Assembly (NCBI RefSeq): GCF_947492965.1
Contig: NZ_CANLOZ010000003.1
Span: 682,001 to 746,000 of the forward strand
Source: an uncultured Aquimarina sp.
GTDB lineage: Bacteria > Bacteroidota > Bacteroidia > Flavobacteriales > Flavobacteriaceae
Direction of reading: 5' to 3'
Length of the DNA: 64,000 bases
Shown piece by piece: positions 55,225-64,000 of this stretch; the first letter of the stretch is position 1, and each line of letters opens with the position of its first letter. The notes beneath the pieces are model-generated. The model was given only the letters and a program-made list of their open reading frames with translations, was not told the origin of the DNA and did not search any database. The position numbers and the translations under genes were made by a program.

Positions 55225-56106
55225 TTAAAGAGATTTCTTTAATTCTTCAACTCTTTTGCTTATTTCAGGATCTTTTTTGACTTCTAAGGAACGTTCATAA
55301 TTTGCAATAGCTTCAGGGATATTGTTAGCTATTAAAAATTTGTTGGCAAGACTGATGTAAGTATTTGCTTCTTTTGGGAAAAGAGAAGTATTAAGTTTTA
55401 GTACTTCTATCGTCTCTGTTATATTTCCGCTAAAAAATAAAACATTCGCATACGTATTTAATTCATACATGCTCGCGAGTTCATTCTTCAGTTCGCTTAT
55501 AAGTTGAGGGTCCTTTGCCAAAGAAGCAATTCCATTTTTTGATATCATTTCATGTACTTTGGTCACACCTGAATAATTCGGGACATATGTCCCCGATACA
55601 ATTTCTTTGATATCTTCCTCCAGCGTTTTTATAGGAGCTTCTACAATTCTATTTATTTCTTTACCATTTTTATAAAAAATAAAGGTTGGTACCCTATGAA
55701 TATTTAAGCCTTCGTGTTCACCTCCAATACTTTGTTTATAATGTTCGCGATCAGCTTGTACTGCTATGCATGTTAATCTATCAAGTGGGAAACCTGCATT
55801 ATTTAATGTTTTATAAAAACGAGGTACCTCTCTTTTACTATCTCCACACCAAGTTCCCATAAATATCTGTATGGTATATTCTTGCAAGCTATCTTTTATA
55901 GACGATATGATGTTTTCATTAGGCTTATAAGCATCGTAATTTTTAGTAAACCAAGTGTTATAAGGATTGTTATTTAGTTTTTCAAAATTGATTTTGCCAG
56001 TAAGATTTCGAACACCTTTGTTATCGGTGATTTCTTGATTAAATGTTTGAGAATAACAAACAGCTCCTATTGTTAATATCAATAATGATAGCACAATTTT
56101 TTTCAT
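55225..56106 (-). CDS. Thioredoxin-like protein with CxxS motif and TPR tail
   Basis: A 293-residue secreted protein. Signal peptide (LSLLILTIGAVCYSQ), then a thioredoxin-fold domain at about 60-175: FMGTWCGDSKREVPRFY carries the active-site helix but with C-G-D-S, so the second catalytic cysteine is a serine. The cis-proline follows in VPTFIFYKNGKE. A C-terminal pair of TPR motifs (ASMYELNTYANVLFFSGNI; EAIANYERSLEVKKDP) completes it. A CxxS site favours isomerase- or trapping-type chemistry over reduction. It converges on the cysteine-rich peptide gene. Confidence 0.83.
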   Translation of the reverse strand: MKKIVLSLLILTIGAVCYSQTFNQEITDNKGVRNLTGKINFEKLNNNPYNTWFTKNYDAYKPNENIISSIKDSLQEYTIQIFMGTWCGDSKREVPRFYKTLNNAGFPLDRLTCIAVQADREHYKQSIGGEHEGLNIHRVPTFIFYKNGKEINRIVEAPIKTLEEDIKEIVSGTYVPNYSGVTKVHEMISKNGIASLAKDPQLISELKNELASMYELNTYANVLFFSGNITETIEVLKLNTSLFPKEANTYISLANKFLIANNIPEAIANYERSLEVKKDPEISKRVEELKKSL

Positions 56107-56209
56107 AATATTGATGATATTGAAAGTATAGTATTAAGATGATCATTTAGATCAATCATGCAATGTGTAGTCACTAAGAAGAGGTTTTTTATAGCCTCTA
56201 ATTCTGAAA

Positions 56210-56701
56210 TTATTTACTTAAAGGAACACCAGAAATAGTGTTCTTAATTTTTGGAGTAACCATCGCTTTTATTTTTAGAATGTGCTTTCCAATAGCTGTG
56301 TTTGTAGTGATAGTAACCTGTTTGTTTTGATGATTTGGTTTTCCATTGGTATTAAAGGTAACTAGCATTTCACTTGATGCTCCAGGTGCAATAGGTTCTT
56401 TCGACCAGTTAGAAACGGTACAACCACAACTTGCTTTTGCATTTACAATTACCAAAGGAGCATTGCCTGTGTTAGTAAAGGAAAAATTATGCTTTAAGAT
56501 GTCACCCTCAGTTACAGTTCCAAAATCAAACTCTGTTTCTGCAAAAGTCATCTGTGGAGCCAAATTTTTAGTTGTAATCGGTTCTGAATTTGTAGTCATT
56601 GCTATCGTGCTACTAGAGTTGTTTTTTTGCACGTCTGAGCAAGAGCTAATAGTTGCACATAGGATGATAAAAGTAAATACGGTTGTAATGTTAGTTTTCA
56701 T
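56210..56701 (-). CDS. DUF1573 lipoprotein
   Basis: A 163-residue lipoprotein from MKTNITTVF at 56701; the frame extends to 56761 but adds a charged segment before the signal. Lipobox ISSC gives Cys21. The mature domain is DUF1573, an ASPM/SPD-2/Hydin-like Ig fold: FAETEFDFGTVTEGD, FSFTNTGNAPLVIVNAKASCGCT and PIAPGASSEMLVTFNTNGK. Such domains are common in Bacteroidetes surface proteins; function unknown. Confidence 0.88.
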   Translation of the reverse strand: MKTNITTVFTFIILCATISSCSDVQKNNSSSTIAMTTNSEPITTKNLAPQMTFAETEFDFGTVTEGDILKHNFSFTNTGNAPLVIVNAKASCGCTVSNWSKEPIAPGASSEMLVTFNTNGKPNHQNKQVTITTNTAIGKHILKIKAMVTPKIKNTISGVPLSK

Positions 56702-56836
56702 GTCTTGATAATTTTTAGGATTATTTTTTTTGAATTCTGTTTTGTTCAAAATTCTAGACATGTGCCTTAAAATGCAATGAAAAAGGGGTGGAAATAGGGA
56801 CTAGACCCCAGTTGGAATTTTGTAATTACCAGCTAA

Positions 56837-57895
56837 TCACTTGTTTTTATATAACGCCTTTAATTCTTCTCGGTTATCAACTTCAACTTTTTTGTAGAGA
56901 TTATTGATATGGGTTTTAATGGTACTTACACTCAGGAATAGTAAAGAAGCAATTTCTTTATTCGTTTTATTTTGCAAAATTAGATCTAAGATTTTCTTTT
57001 CCTGCTGTGTGAGTTTTTCCTCCAACGCATTACCAGCATTATTTTTCGTTTTTAATTTTCGAAATAATAAAATATTCAGTGTAATAGAAATAATTAGAAA
57101 GAATGTAATGATCCACGTCCAATAAGATGTGTTTTCTTTTTTTATGGATATAGAAAATTTGTCTGCCGCTAATTCGGTTTCATATTGTTTGGTGTAGGGA
57201 CTATTGGGATACTGCTCTTGCAATCTTTCTAATAGCTTATCATAATAAGTGTTCTGTTTCAGGTCCTGAAGATAATAGGTGTATAGATTATTGGATTTAT
57301 TAGAAAGAAATGAGTAAATATATAACTCGGTAAGAGGTTCTTCTTGTTGTTCTCCAAAATCTTGTAAGGTTTTAAACCATTTAATAGAATTTACTTTTCT
57401 ATTTGCCTCACTTCGATAAGAGCTAAATGCATACCTCATGTTTTCTATTAGAGAATCTACCTTTAGAAATGTATTACTACGCTCGTTTGTGGAAATGATT
57501 TCACAAAAGGCTTCTTCTTCTTTAGTAAATGGTAATGAAATCTTATCATCATTTTTGGCAATAAATAGAATTTCCTGACTATTTAAACAAATCCCGTTAA
57601 AATGAATAGTAGCTTCTTCTTCCGAGCAATTATCTGTATGAATGCGATAGATCCTATTCTTTGCAGGTAAGTTATTTTCGGTAAATACAAAATACCCTGT
57701 TGAGTCGGGATATACTTTCTGTATAATCTGTTCTTGGTATGTACCTGACATTTTTCTGTAATCCTCTATTAGCGATAGGTATACATTGGTGTCCTTATTT
57801 TGCCGATCTACATATCCAGAGAATTGATATTGACTCCAAACATTAGTACAGCACAACGTTAGAAAGATCCAAAAAATACTTTGTTTCCATTTCAT
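56837..57895 (-). CDS. Membrane-anchored LuxR-type transcriptional regulator
   Basis: A 352-residue one-component regulator. Signal peptide/anchor at the start (SIFWIFLTLCCTNVWSQ), an extracytoplasmic region to about residue 235 with helical repeats, one membrane helix (WTWIITFFLIISITLNILLF), then a cytoplasmic coiled link and a C-terminal LuxR HTH (LTQQEKKILDLILQNKTNKEIASLLFLSVSTIKTHINNLYKKV). It may sense an envelope signal and regulate genes without a kinase partner. No clear target site is visible. Confidence 0.85.
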   Translation of the reverse strand: MKWKQSIFWIFLTLCCTNVWSQYQFSGYVDRQNKDTNVYLSLIEDYRKMSGTYQEQIIQKVYPDSTGYFVFTENNLPAKNRIYRIHTDNCSEEEATIHFNGICLNSQEILFIAKNDDKISLPFTKEEEAFCEIISTNERSNTFLKVDSLIENMRYAFSSYRSEANRKVNSIKWFKTLQDFGEQQEEPLTELYIYSFLSNKSNNLYTYYLQDLKQNTYYDKLLERLQEQYPNSPYTKQYETELAADKFSISIKKENTSYWTWIITFFLIISITLNILLFRKLKTKNNAGNALEEKLTQQEKKILDLILQNKTNKEIASLLFLSVSTIKTHINNLYKKVEVDNREELKALYKNK

Positions 57896-57999
57896 AGAAT
57901 ATATTCAGTGTATAATAAACGAATCGAAGATAAAATAATTTTAAGATAGTAGTGTAACATAATAAGAGATAAGACTACCTATAATTATATTATTTAATC

Positions 58000-58007
58000 T
58001 ATTTTTG
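58000..58007 (+). promoter_or_regulatory. Candidate -7 element of the Pmp3-like gene
   Basis: TATTTTTG ends three bases before the ATG at 58011. There is no TTG at normal -33 distance, so it may be coincidental; if real, the mRNA would be leaderless. Confidence 0.3.
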
Positions 58008-58010
58008 CTT

Positions 58011-58169
58011 ATGAGTTTTTTGCGAGTTTTATTATCGATTTTTTTTCCACCACTAGCCGTTTTGGATAAAGGTTGTGGATCAATTATAATCGTACTTTTA
58101 TTAACCTTATGTGGATGGGTTCCTGGTGTAATTGCAGCACTGGTAATTTTAAATAACCCTAACAAATAG
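58011..58169 (+). CDS. Pmp3/UPF0057-family membrane peptide
   Basis: A 52-residue protein (MSFLRVLLSIFFPPLAVL to ALVILNNPNK). The FFPPLAVLDKGCG segment followed by a second hydrophobic stretch ending CGWVPGVIAALVIL is the classic Pmp3/YqaE signature. These two-helix peptides lie in the cytoplasmic membrane and affect ion homeostasis or stress tolerance. The frame on the other strand here is a shadow. Confidence 0.9.
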   Translation: MSFLRVLLSIFFPPLAVLDKGCGSIIIVLLLTLCGWVPGVIAALVILNNPNK

Positions 58170-58276
58170 TTAGTGTCATTCACTACAGTTGGGAATGATC
58201 ATTAAAAAGTATAACAACAAGTCAAAGTTGTATAGTAAGTTTAGTGAATTTTTCAACAAATAAAAATTTTAAATAG

Positions 58277-59056
58277 ATGAAAAAAGTATCCCTATTGATA
58301 CAGGTATTTTTAGTAGCAATTCTTTTTGTAGGATGTCAGTTTTCGGAGGATTTACATATTAATGAAGATGGAAGTGGAAAGATAGCCTTCAGTTTTGATG
58401 GTTCTGAGTTGCTTAAAATGGCTGGAGATAAATTAGGAGAAGGTCTGGGAGAAGAACAAAAAGAAGAAAAGGCGATAGATACTTTAATGGTGTTTAAAGA
58501 TTACCTAGAGGAAAAAAAGGATAGTATTGCACAGTTGCCAAAAGCGGAACAAGAACGTTTAAAAAAGTTAGAAAACTTTAAAATGCATATGTTCATGGAT
58601 CCCAAAACGATGGAGATGAACTTTGATTTGTATTCCGATTTTAAGAATGTATCGGATTTAGGGAATATTTTTAATGATTTTAAAACCGCTTCTTCTTTAG
58701 GAGGAAAAAAAGCAGGTAGCTCTGTTGGAGCTCCGGGAGATCCATTGTCTAACACTGAAGGAGATGATCCGACCAAAGTTTCATATACTTTTAAAGGAAA
58801 TAAATTTAAAAGGGTAACTGAAATTCTAGATGAAAAACAATTGAAACAGGGATTAGATAGTTTAGAACAAATGAAGATGTTTCTAGCAAGTTCCAAATAT
58901 AAAATCAAATATCATTTCCCAAGAAGAATAAAAAATATTTCTTCAAAGGAAGCATTATTTAGTCAGGATGGAAAAAGTTTTACCTTAGAAGTTGGGTTTA
59001 TTGACTATATGGAAAATCCGAAGATATTGGATGTAGAGGTAGAGCTGGAAGATTAA
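58277..59056 (+). CDS. Lipoprotein of unknown function
   Basis: A 259-residue lipoprotein with signal ending VGC (Cys20), continuing QFSEDLHINEDGSGKIAFSFDGSELL. A charged, mostly helical middle (LEEKKDSIAQLPKAEQERLKKLENFKMHM) is followed by a beta-rich end (KIKYHFPRRIKNISSKEALFSQDGKSFTLEVGF). I recall no named family. A terminator follows. Confidence 0.7.
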   Translation: MKKVSLLIQVFLVAILFVGCQFSEDLHINEDGSGKIAFSFDGSELLKMAGDKLGEGLGEEQKEEKAIDTLMVFKDYLEEKKDSIAQLPKAEQERLKKLENFKMHMFMDPKTMEMNFDLYSDFKNVSDLGNIFNDFKTASSLGGKKAGSSVGAPGDPLSNTEGDDPTKVSYTFKGNKFKRVTEILDEKQLKQGLDSLEQMKMFLASSKYKIKYHFPRRIKNISSKEALFSQDGKSFTLEVGFIDYMENPKILDVEVELED

Positions 59057-59081
59057 TTATTTTATTAATAGATTGATAAAA

Positions 59082-59115
59082 TAAAAGAAGCGCTAAATTA
59101 GAATAGCGCTTCTTT
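59082..59115. terminator. Bidirectional terminator
   Basis: AAAAGAAGCGCT and AGCGCTTCTTTT form a 12-bp perfect stem with a ten-base loop between the convergent genes ending at 59056 and 59132. Confidence 0.85.
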
Positions 59116-59131
59116 TGTTTGGTAATAATTT

Positions 59132-59983
59132 TTATAATTCTTGTCGTTTAATAAGTTCTCGAACCATTTCTTCAATAGCTTCACTTCTCTTACTACCCAT
59201 AGTAAGTCTTATGTTGTGATCCATAAGTTCTAATTCTTTTTTAATGCTGTAAATTTTGAAAGTCATTGAATGAAAAGAAGCTACAGGGAATTTTTTAGTA
59301 TTAAAAATAAAAAAATATTCTCCGCTTACGGTTCCAATTTCCCTAATGGCAGAACCAATTAAAACAGAATTGTTTTCTTCTATATTAGGATTTCCAATGT
59401 AGATGTCATAATTAACTTGATCTACCATACTTTTATTTAATTGACTGAAGGCCTTCTTGGAAGAATGTGCTACAAGGTGAATATCCATATCTTTAAAATC
59501 GCGATCTACTCGATGTCCTTTTCCACTTAATAACTTTCGTTCTTTATCAAGTTTTTTGACGATTCTTTCGGGTATTTTAGGACTCTCCAGAATAAGCTCA
59601 TTTGCTTTAGATTGGTGAAAACCTTCCACGTTAAAAATTCCCATTTCTATAGCAAGCTGAAAAATTTTCTTCTTGGATAAAAAGTAATGATTTTTTGAAT
59701 TTATAAGTAATGTGTCTTTCAATTGATCTCCGAAAAAGGCATTGTAGGGATACGATTTGTCAGAATGAAAAAGTAGAGAATATTTTTTCAGATCTCCTGC
59801 TCTGAATAGAGGTTTCTTGTCAAGATCACTAACTTGAAAATGGCGTAAGCCTTTTACTTTTATTTTTTCAATATGAGCTACTTTAACTTTATCAAAAAAG
59901 ACTTCTCCTTTTTTGATTTTTATTTTTTGTGCAAAAGAAAATGAAAAAATTAATAGAAATGTAGCTAGTAATAAGTGTTTCAT
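59132..59983 (-). CDS. Secreted protein of unknown function
   Basis: A 283-residue protein with signal peptide (LLLATFLLIFSFSFAQK). After it are repeated short beta units (KIKIKKGEVFFDKVKVAHIEKIK) and a mixed alpha/beta body (YDIYIGNPNIEENNSVLIGSAIREIG). It ends in a charged helix (SEAIEEMVRELIKRQEL). No family recognised. A perfect -7 element lies at 60013-60020. Confidence 0.65.
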   Translation of the reverse strand: MKHLLLATFLLIFSFSFAQKIKIKKGEVFFDKVKVAHIEKIKVKGLRHFQVSDLDKKPLFRAGDLKKYSLLFHSDKSYPYNAFFGDQLKDTLLINSKNHYFLSKKKIFQLAIEMGIFNVEGFHQSKANELILESPKIPERIVKKLDKERKLLSGKGHRVDRDFKDMDIHLVAHSSKKAFSQLNKSMVDQVNYDIYIGNPNIEENNSVLIGSAIREIGTVSGEYFFIFNTKKFPVASFHSMTFKIYSIKKELELMDHNIRLTMGSKRSEAIEEMVRELIKRQEL

Positions 59984-60012
59984 ATTTTGGGGGATTATAT
60001 GTTAAAAAAAAG

Positions 60013-60020
60013 CAAATATA
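60013..60020 (-). promoter_or_regulatory. Candidate -7 element of the gene at 59983
   Basis: TATATTTG on the minus strand, 29 nt before the ATG. No TTG is seen at -33 distance. Confidence 0.4.
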
Positions 60021-60082
60021 ATTATTATTGGTTAGATCTTGTTTTGAAAGGTAATAGGAGAATAGAAACTTTTTTAATCCCG

Positions 60083-60090
60083 TATCTTTG
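60083..60090 (+). promoter_or_regulatory. Candidate leaderless promoter (-7) of lipB
   Basis: TATCTTTG, a perfect TAnnTTTG, ends five bases before the lipB ATG (60096), the same distance as in the DUF5522 promoter. No clear -33 TTG is found at a normal spacing. Confidence 0.5.
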
Positions 60091-60095
60091 CAGTG

Positions 60096-60794
60096 ATGAA
60101 TAAGAAGATTGAAATACAAGAACTAGGTTTAAAGGATTTTAAGGAAACCTGGGATTATCAAGAAATTCTTTTTAAAGGAATTCTGGATACGAAAATAAAG
60201 AATAGACGAGAAGATGCTAATCTCGATACCAATAACTATTTTCTTTTTGTAGAACATCCGCATGTATACACTTTAGGGAAAAGTGGCGATATTAGTAATT
60301 TGCTTTTAAATGAGGAGCAGTTACAACAAAAAGGAGCTACTTTTTATAAAATAAATCGAGGAGGTGATATTACCTACCATGGACCGGGACAGGTTGTGGG
60401 ATATCCAATTTTAGATTTAGACAATTTCTTTACAGATATTCATAAATATCTTCGCCTTTTAGAAGAAATGGTGATACTTACCTTAGATGAGTACGGAATT
60501 AAAGGGGTTCGTAGTGATGGGGAAACTGGTGTTTGGTTGGATGTAGGAACTCCGTTTGCTCGCAAAATTTGTGCTATGGGAGTTAGAGCCAGTAGATGGG
60601 TTACTATGCACGGGTTTGCATTTAATGTAAATGCGGATTTAGGATATTTTGATAATATTATTCCATGCGGAATTAATGATAAAGCCGTTACTTCTTTACA
60701 TGTAGAATTAGGTGTAGAAAGCGTAAATATAGCTGAAGTAAAAGAGAAACTGTTGAAACATTTTAAAGTCTTGTTCGAAGCAGAAATGGTATAA
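60096..60794 (+). CDS. lipB: Octanoyl-ACP:protein octanoyltransferase LipB
   Basis: A 232-residue enzyme that transfers octanoate from acyl-carrier protein to the lipoyl domains of dehydrogenase complexes, the first step of lipoate synthesis. Signature segments are [49 protein letters not shown] (with the catalytic Lys before I-C) and [13 protein letters not shown] (with the acyl-accepting Cys). The preferred start is the ATG at 60096; an adjoining GTG at 60093 overlaps it. A perfect -7 element is five bases upstream. A terminator follows the stop. Confidence 0.96.
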   Translation: MNKKIEIQELGLKDFKETWDYQEILFKGILDTKIKNRREDANLDTNNYFLFVEHPHVYTLGKSGDISNLLLNEEQLQQKGATFYKINRGGDITYHGPGQVVGYPILDLDNFFTDIHKYLRLLEEMVILTLDEYGIKGVRSDGETGVWLDVGTPFARKICAMGVRASRWVTMHGFAFNVNADLGYFDNIIPCGINDKAVTSLHVELGVESVNIAEVKEKLLKHFKVLFEAEMV

Positions 60795-60798
60795 CGAG

Positions 60799-60830
60799 AA
60801 AGCCGAAGTATAAATTACTTCGGCTTTTTT
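60799..60830 (+). terminator. Terminator after lipB
   Basis: AAAGCCGAAGTA and TACTTCGGCTTT form a 12-bp perfect stem with a five-base loop, followed by three more T, four bases after the lipB stop. Confidence 0.9.
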
Positions 60831-60870
60831 GACTAAAAACTAAACAAATCGAATAGATTGAGGTTGATTT

Positions 60871-61371
60871 TTAATTAACAAATAGGTCATTGATTTCTGA
60901 TCCGCTTACTGTTAAACTGTTATTTGTTAGATCCTCATCATTATTACTGTCATTACCATCAATAAAAATATCAGGATCATAATCTAAAACTATACTATAA
61001 TCTGGCGGAAATTCACCTTCTGCAGGGGATGATGAATTCCAAGGCCTAGAATAACTAATGGTTAATGTCTCGCCAGCAGCTAAATCTGTAAAACTGACAG
61101 TGCTAACTAATTCGCCTGGCGCTGGTGCTCCAAGATTTCTTTGGTATAAACGTAACGCTTGTTGTCCAGAAGATGACCTAAAAGAGTCATCTCCAATATT
61201 TGTAATAGTTCCCGTAATTGTAGCTGTCCCTGTAAAATCATCATCCTTTACTATAGAGAATGTAATACTAGTCGCTTCGAGATCTATTTCTTCATTATCA
61301 ATAGTATCGTCCGAACAACCGAACAACAATACGGCTAAAAATAATAGCGATAAAATTTTTAGAGTTTTCAT
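60871..61371 (-). CDS. Small beta-rich lipoprotein
   Basis: A 166-residue lipoprotein with signal ending FGC (Cys19) followed by SDDTIDNEE, an acidic run like the Bacteroidetes surface-lipoprotein export signal. The rest looks like one CARDB/Ig-like domain: ATITGTITNIGDDSF, then LVSTVSFTDLAAGETLTISYSRPW and a terminal NSLTVSGSEI. Likely exposed on the cell surface; function unknown. Confidence 0.75.
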   Translation of the reverse strand: MKTLKILSLLFLAVLLFGCSDDTIDNEEIDLEATSITFSIVKDDDFTGTATITGTITNIGDDSFRSSSGQQALRLYQRNLGAPAPGELVSTVSFTDLAAGETLTISYSRPWNSSSPAEGEFPPDYSIVLDYDPDIFIDGNDSNNDEDLTNNSLTVSGSEINDLFVN

Positions 61372-61452
61372 GACATTTTAATTAGTTGGTTTCACATTAG
61401 TGATACCTACAACTAAAAAGTCAACATTTTTTTACAAAATTTAAATTAGAGG

Positions 61453-63921
61453 TTAATTGATTTGATAAATTAGAATACTGTTATCTTCTCCTTGTACTGC
61501 AAATTCTAGATTAGGATCTTTATCCATATTTCCTAAGCTAATAATAGAGTTTCCGTATACTGGAAAATTCGGAAATAACTCTGCATTACTATCATATAAG
61601 TATACCTTTTTGGATTGTTTATCTGTAATGGCTACATAAATTTTATTATTGATGTAGAATATCTGTGGTTTTGTATAAACTCCATAGTCTAGTTCTAGCG
61701 TGTTCTCTTTAATAGTTAATTTGTTTTCCGAGAAAGTAACTAACGTTTTGTTGGTCGAAACTAAAGTGGTATTCGGGTCTAGTTCTTTGTCTATTATATT
61801 AACAGAACCATCTGATTGAATCTGAATCAGTTTTCCGTCTTTTGTAGTAGAAGTAAACTTATTTTGATATTGTTGCCATTGGTTTTTAGAAAAATCTACC
61901 GATTGCTTTACGTCAACACGAGTTCGGCCTAAACGATCTAAAATATTTATTTTACCATTTTCCTCAGAGATTAAAATATAGTCTTTACTACCAATTCTAA
62001 TATGTTTTGGCGGTAAAATAATGTTGGTTTCAGTTCCTTCAAAACCAAATCCAGAGACCACATTTCCTTCTGCATCCAACATGCTAACTTTGTTTCCTTG
62101 TGTCACAACAATACGGTAGCGCTTATTTTTATCATAATCAAATAAAGAAATCGGATGCGTAATAGCTTGTTCGAATTTTTTAGGATAAGAAGTAACATCT
62201 TTACCATCCCTATCTACTAAATATAAAGTGTTTTCGGTATTAAAAAGGAGCTGATATCTGCCATTTTTATAAATGTCAATTTGTTGGATATCTCCCATGA
62301 TAGCGCCGTTGATCTGTTTTTTCCAAAAGATGACTCCTTTGTCAGAGATTAGATAAAGATTATTGTCCACATCTTGTACGGCAATATCCATTCCTTTTGT
62401 CCGGTGATTTTTTACCAAAATTGGCCTATTCAGAATTTTATTTTCTAAAGTGGTTGATGTTGTTTGCGTAACAGAGGTTGCAGAGCCTTTGGTAATATCT
62501 TTCTGTAATACGCCATGGATATGGGCAAAATTACTTTCTTTAATAAGTTGTAAAGCCCCAATTTGATAACCTTTAGTCTTGGTTTCGCTCCACTGTTTTT
62601 GTTGTGATTCTTCAATATTGCTACTTACATATTCTTTTAAATATTCTACAGTTCCTACAACTAGTATAGAAGATTCGTCGGAGAGTTTTTCCAGTGTTTT
62701 TATGTAATATGGTTGTTCTTGTAATACGGTTTTGTTAAGAATGTTAGCAATAATAGTCTGTAAGGCATTTTTAGAAGAACCAAGTACAATCTGATTTTCA
62801 TAAGAGAAATAGTATTTTGCTTCAAATTCAGGGATTAAAGGTTTTAGTAATCCTGAAAACGTAGTGTTTTCTTCGTAGCTAAATATATTTATATCTCTAT
62901 ATGAACCTGCAGGATTGCCTGCTAATTGTTCTAAGGTGTTTTCTGGAGCTAGTGAGGTAAAAGTTAATGCATTGTCATTTTCTAAAAATATCATTCCAAT
63001 TTCTGAAATTCCCGAAAACAGTTCGTCTAGATCATCAGGAATATTTTCTATTTCCCTTTCCTGAGCTAATGCAAGGTTTTTCTTTAGTGTATAGAAGTCG
63101 TCATAAGTAAAGGATACAAAACCATTGGCAGTGATCGGTGTAATACTAGCTATTCTGTTTTCTTGGGCGGTAGTATTGTCAAAAATCCCAATGGTAGTCG
63201 ATAAAGAGTCTTTCTCAATGGCAATTCCATCTATATATAATGCATTCTGATCTAGTTTAGCATCTACCGAGATCCATCCGCTAAAATTTGACAGCGCTAT
63301 CAAGTCATTATTCGGGATTAACGAATTGTGTATTTCTTGTAGCTGTTTTCCATTTGCTATTAAAGCTACTGGATTTTTCACATCAGAAACCTCATAGGCT
63401 TTTATAAGGTCGTCACTAACTGGAATTTTATTTTCTTGCTGGCGAATTGCGTTTTCAATCAATATCTGAGAAGAAGAAGCGATTAATAAGCTATCCTGTT
63501 TGGTGGCATAAAAAGTATCACTGCCAGAAGTTATTTTATGTATGATTTTATTAGAGTAATTGATGTTTTCTATTGTTTTTTGATCTAACGAATCTTTATT
63601 TATAATCATTGGATCGTATGTAGAAATATACGTATACTCAAAATCATTCTTACCGATTGGAGAAAAACATAATAGGCCGCTAGATTGGTCTACTTGATTT
63701 AATACGGGAAGTGTCTTGAAATAGTTGAATAGATCAAGATTTTTATTTTTCTTGAAAAAGTCATTATCCCTAAGCATATTTTTTGTTTGCTCCAGATCAT
63801 TGATTTTTATAATCACCTGAGCATCTTTGGGGATATAATCAATAAGAGTATTTGGTTCTTCGGTAGTAGTGTTACAAGCTAAAACAATTGTGGAGATTAG
63901 AAGTACAACTATTTTTTTCAT
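61453..63921 (-). CDS. Large lipoprotein with propeller-like C-terminus
   Basis: An 822-residue lipoprotein with lipobox VLAC (Cys16). The N-terminal half (about 25-480) begins LIDYIPKDAQVIIKINDLEQTKNML, similar in style to DUF3352-type proteins that describe themselves by 'IPxDAxxxxxxx' starts. The C-terminal half (about 500-822) has repeated blade-like units with GxxxWxK and DRxGxxV turns (NLYLISDKGVIFWKKQI; LYLVDRDGKDVTSYPKKF; VSMLDAEGNVVSGFGF; INILDRLGRTRVDVK), suggesting a beta propeller. Role unknown. The last 79 bases of the window upstream of it show no feature. Confidence 0.75.
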   Translation of the reverse strand: MKKIVVLLISTIVLACNTTTEEPNTLIDYIPKDAQVIIKINDLEQTKNMLRDNDFFKKNKNLDLFNYFKTLPVLNQVDQSSGLLCFSPIGKNDFEYTYISTYDPMIINKDSLDQKTIENINYSNKIIHKITSGSDTFYATKQDSLLIASSSQILIENAIRQQENKIPVSDDLIKAYEVSDVKNPVALIANGKQLQEIHNSLIPNNDLIALSNFSGWISVDAKLDQNALYIDGIAIEKDSLSTTIGIFDNTTAQENRIASITPITANGFVSFTYDDFYTLKKNLALAQEREIENIPDDLDELFSGISEIGMIFLENDNALTFTSLAPENTLEQLAGNPAGSYRDINIFSYEENTTFSGLLKPLIPEFEAKYYFSYENQIVLGSSKNALQTIIANILNKTVLQEQPYYIKTLEKLSDESSILVVGTVEYLKEYVSSNIEESQQKQWSETKTKGYQIGALQLIKESNFAHIHGVLQKDITKGSATSVTQTTSTTLENKILNRPILVKNHRTKGMDIAVQDVDNNLYLISDKGVIFWKKQINGAIMGDIQQIDIYKNGRYQLLFNTENTLYLVDRDGKDVTSYPKKFEQAITHPISLFDYDKNKRYRIVVTQGNKVSMLDAEGNVVSGFGFEGTETNIILPPKHIRIGSKDYILISEENGKINILDRLGRTRVDVKQSVDFSKNQWQQYQNKFTSTTKDGKLIQIQSDGSVNIIDKELDPNTTLVSTNKTLVTFSENKLTIKENTLELDYGVYTKPQIFYINNKIYVAITDKQSKKVYLYDSNAELFPNFPVYGNSIISLGNMDKDPNLEFAVQGEDNSILIYQIN

Positions 63922-64000
63922 GTGTTTTGTTTTCCTTTTTGTTCTTGGTTTTGTAATAATTTGGTTGTTTTTCTATCTACCAAATATTCTCAGTTGCCAA

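Noticed and set aside
57941..58183. 80-aa minus-strand frame
   Set aside because: It lies opposite a clear Pmp3-family peptide (58011-58169) and resembles no protein.

Overview
This AT-rich window reads as a chromosomal segment of a marine-type Bacteroidetes, most likely a Flavobacteriaceae member (Aquimarina-like, by overall feel only). The support is type IX secretion (T9SS) type-B sorting domains, PorP/SprF-family proteins, many short lipoproteins, DUF4136/DUF4230/DUF5522/DUF1573 families, TAnnTTTG-type -7 promoter elements and no obvious Shine-Dalgarno sites. I see no tRNA, rRNA, CRISPR array, insertion sequence or phage gene.

Layout. 1-6145 (+): a GNAT acetyltransferase, a kinase/PLP phospho-lyase fusion, then a molybdate uptake operon (modA, a stand-alone double Mop protein, modB, modC, DUF2867) whose last four genes are coupled by 4-bp ATGA overlaps. 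6179-7665 (-): DUF4230, a DUF4136 lipoprotein and a 58-aa DUF5522 protein. 7694-11171 (+): a small HExxH membrane protein, an ACC deaminase/D-cysteine desulfhydrase homologue, a glucosaminidase-LysM lipoprotein, and hemL with its terminator. 11210-15786 (-): a large metzincin-type lipoprotein protease and a TPR sensor histidine kinase.

16032-32722 (-) is the dominant feature: a three-gene surface-adhesion operon. It holds a 4569-aa T9SS-exported adhesin, a PorP/SprF-like partner and a TPR-PD40-OmpA protein. The adhesin is strongly modular: an IgGFc-binding-like head, 5 DUF11 domains, 2 PKD-like domains, 14 HYR-like repeats with an exact 228-bp period, 2 PKD-like domains, 13 DUF11 domains, a thrombospondin-type-3 calcium stalk and the sorting domain. 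Ten of the distal DUF11 domains form a tandem duplication of a five-domain superunit.

33055-39858: a multi-spanning membrane protein, a helical-repeat protein (-), a YiaA-like protein, a CREST/alkaline-ceramidase-like protein, a DUF2157 / GDYXXLXY-type pair and a basic lipoprotein. 39936-40559 (-): SPOR protein. 40939-46307 (+): a second adhesin (1446 aa) with its own PorP/SprF partner but no OmpA gene. 46454-53262: a PhoD-like phosphatase, two poorly known surface proteins and lysS.

53710-55163 (+): an orphan PD40 protein, closely similar to the middle of the OmpA partner at 16032-18002, followed by a 63-aa Gly-Gly-leader cysteine-rich peptide. The remainder holds a thioredoxin-like protein, DUF1573, a membrane-anchored LuxR-type regulator, a Pmp3-like peptide, lipB and several lipoproteins.

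The most notable points are the adhesin's nested repeats and their cysteine pattern, the small secreted-peptide candidate, the kinase/phospho-lyase fusion and a set of promoters lying so close to start codons that they suggest leaderless mRNAs.
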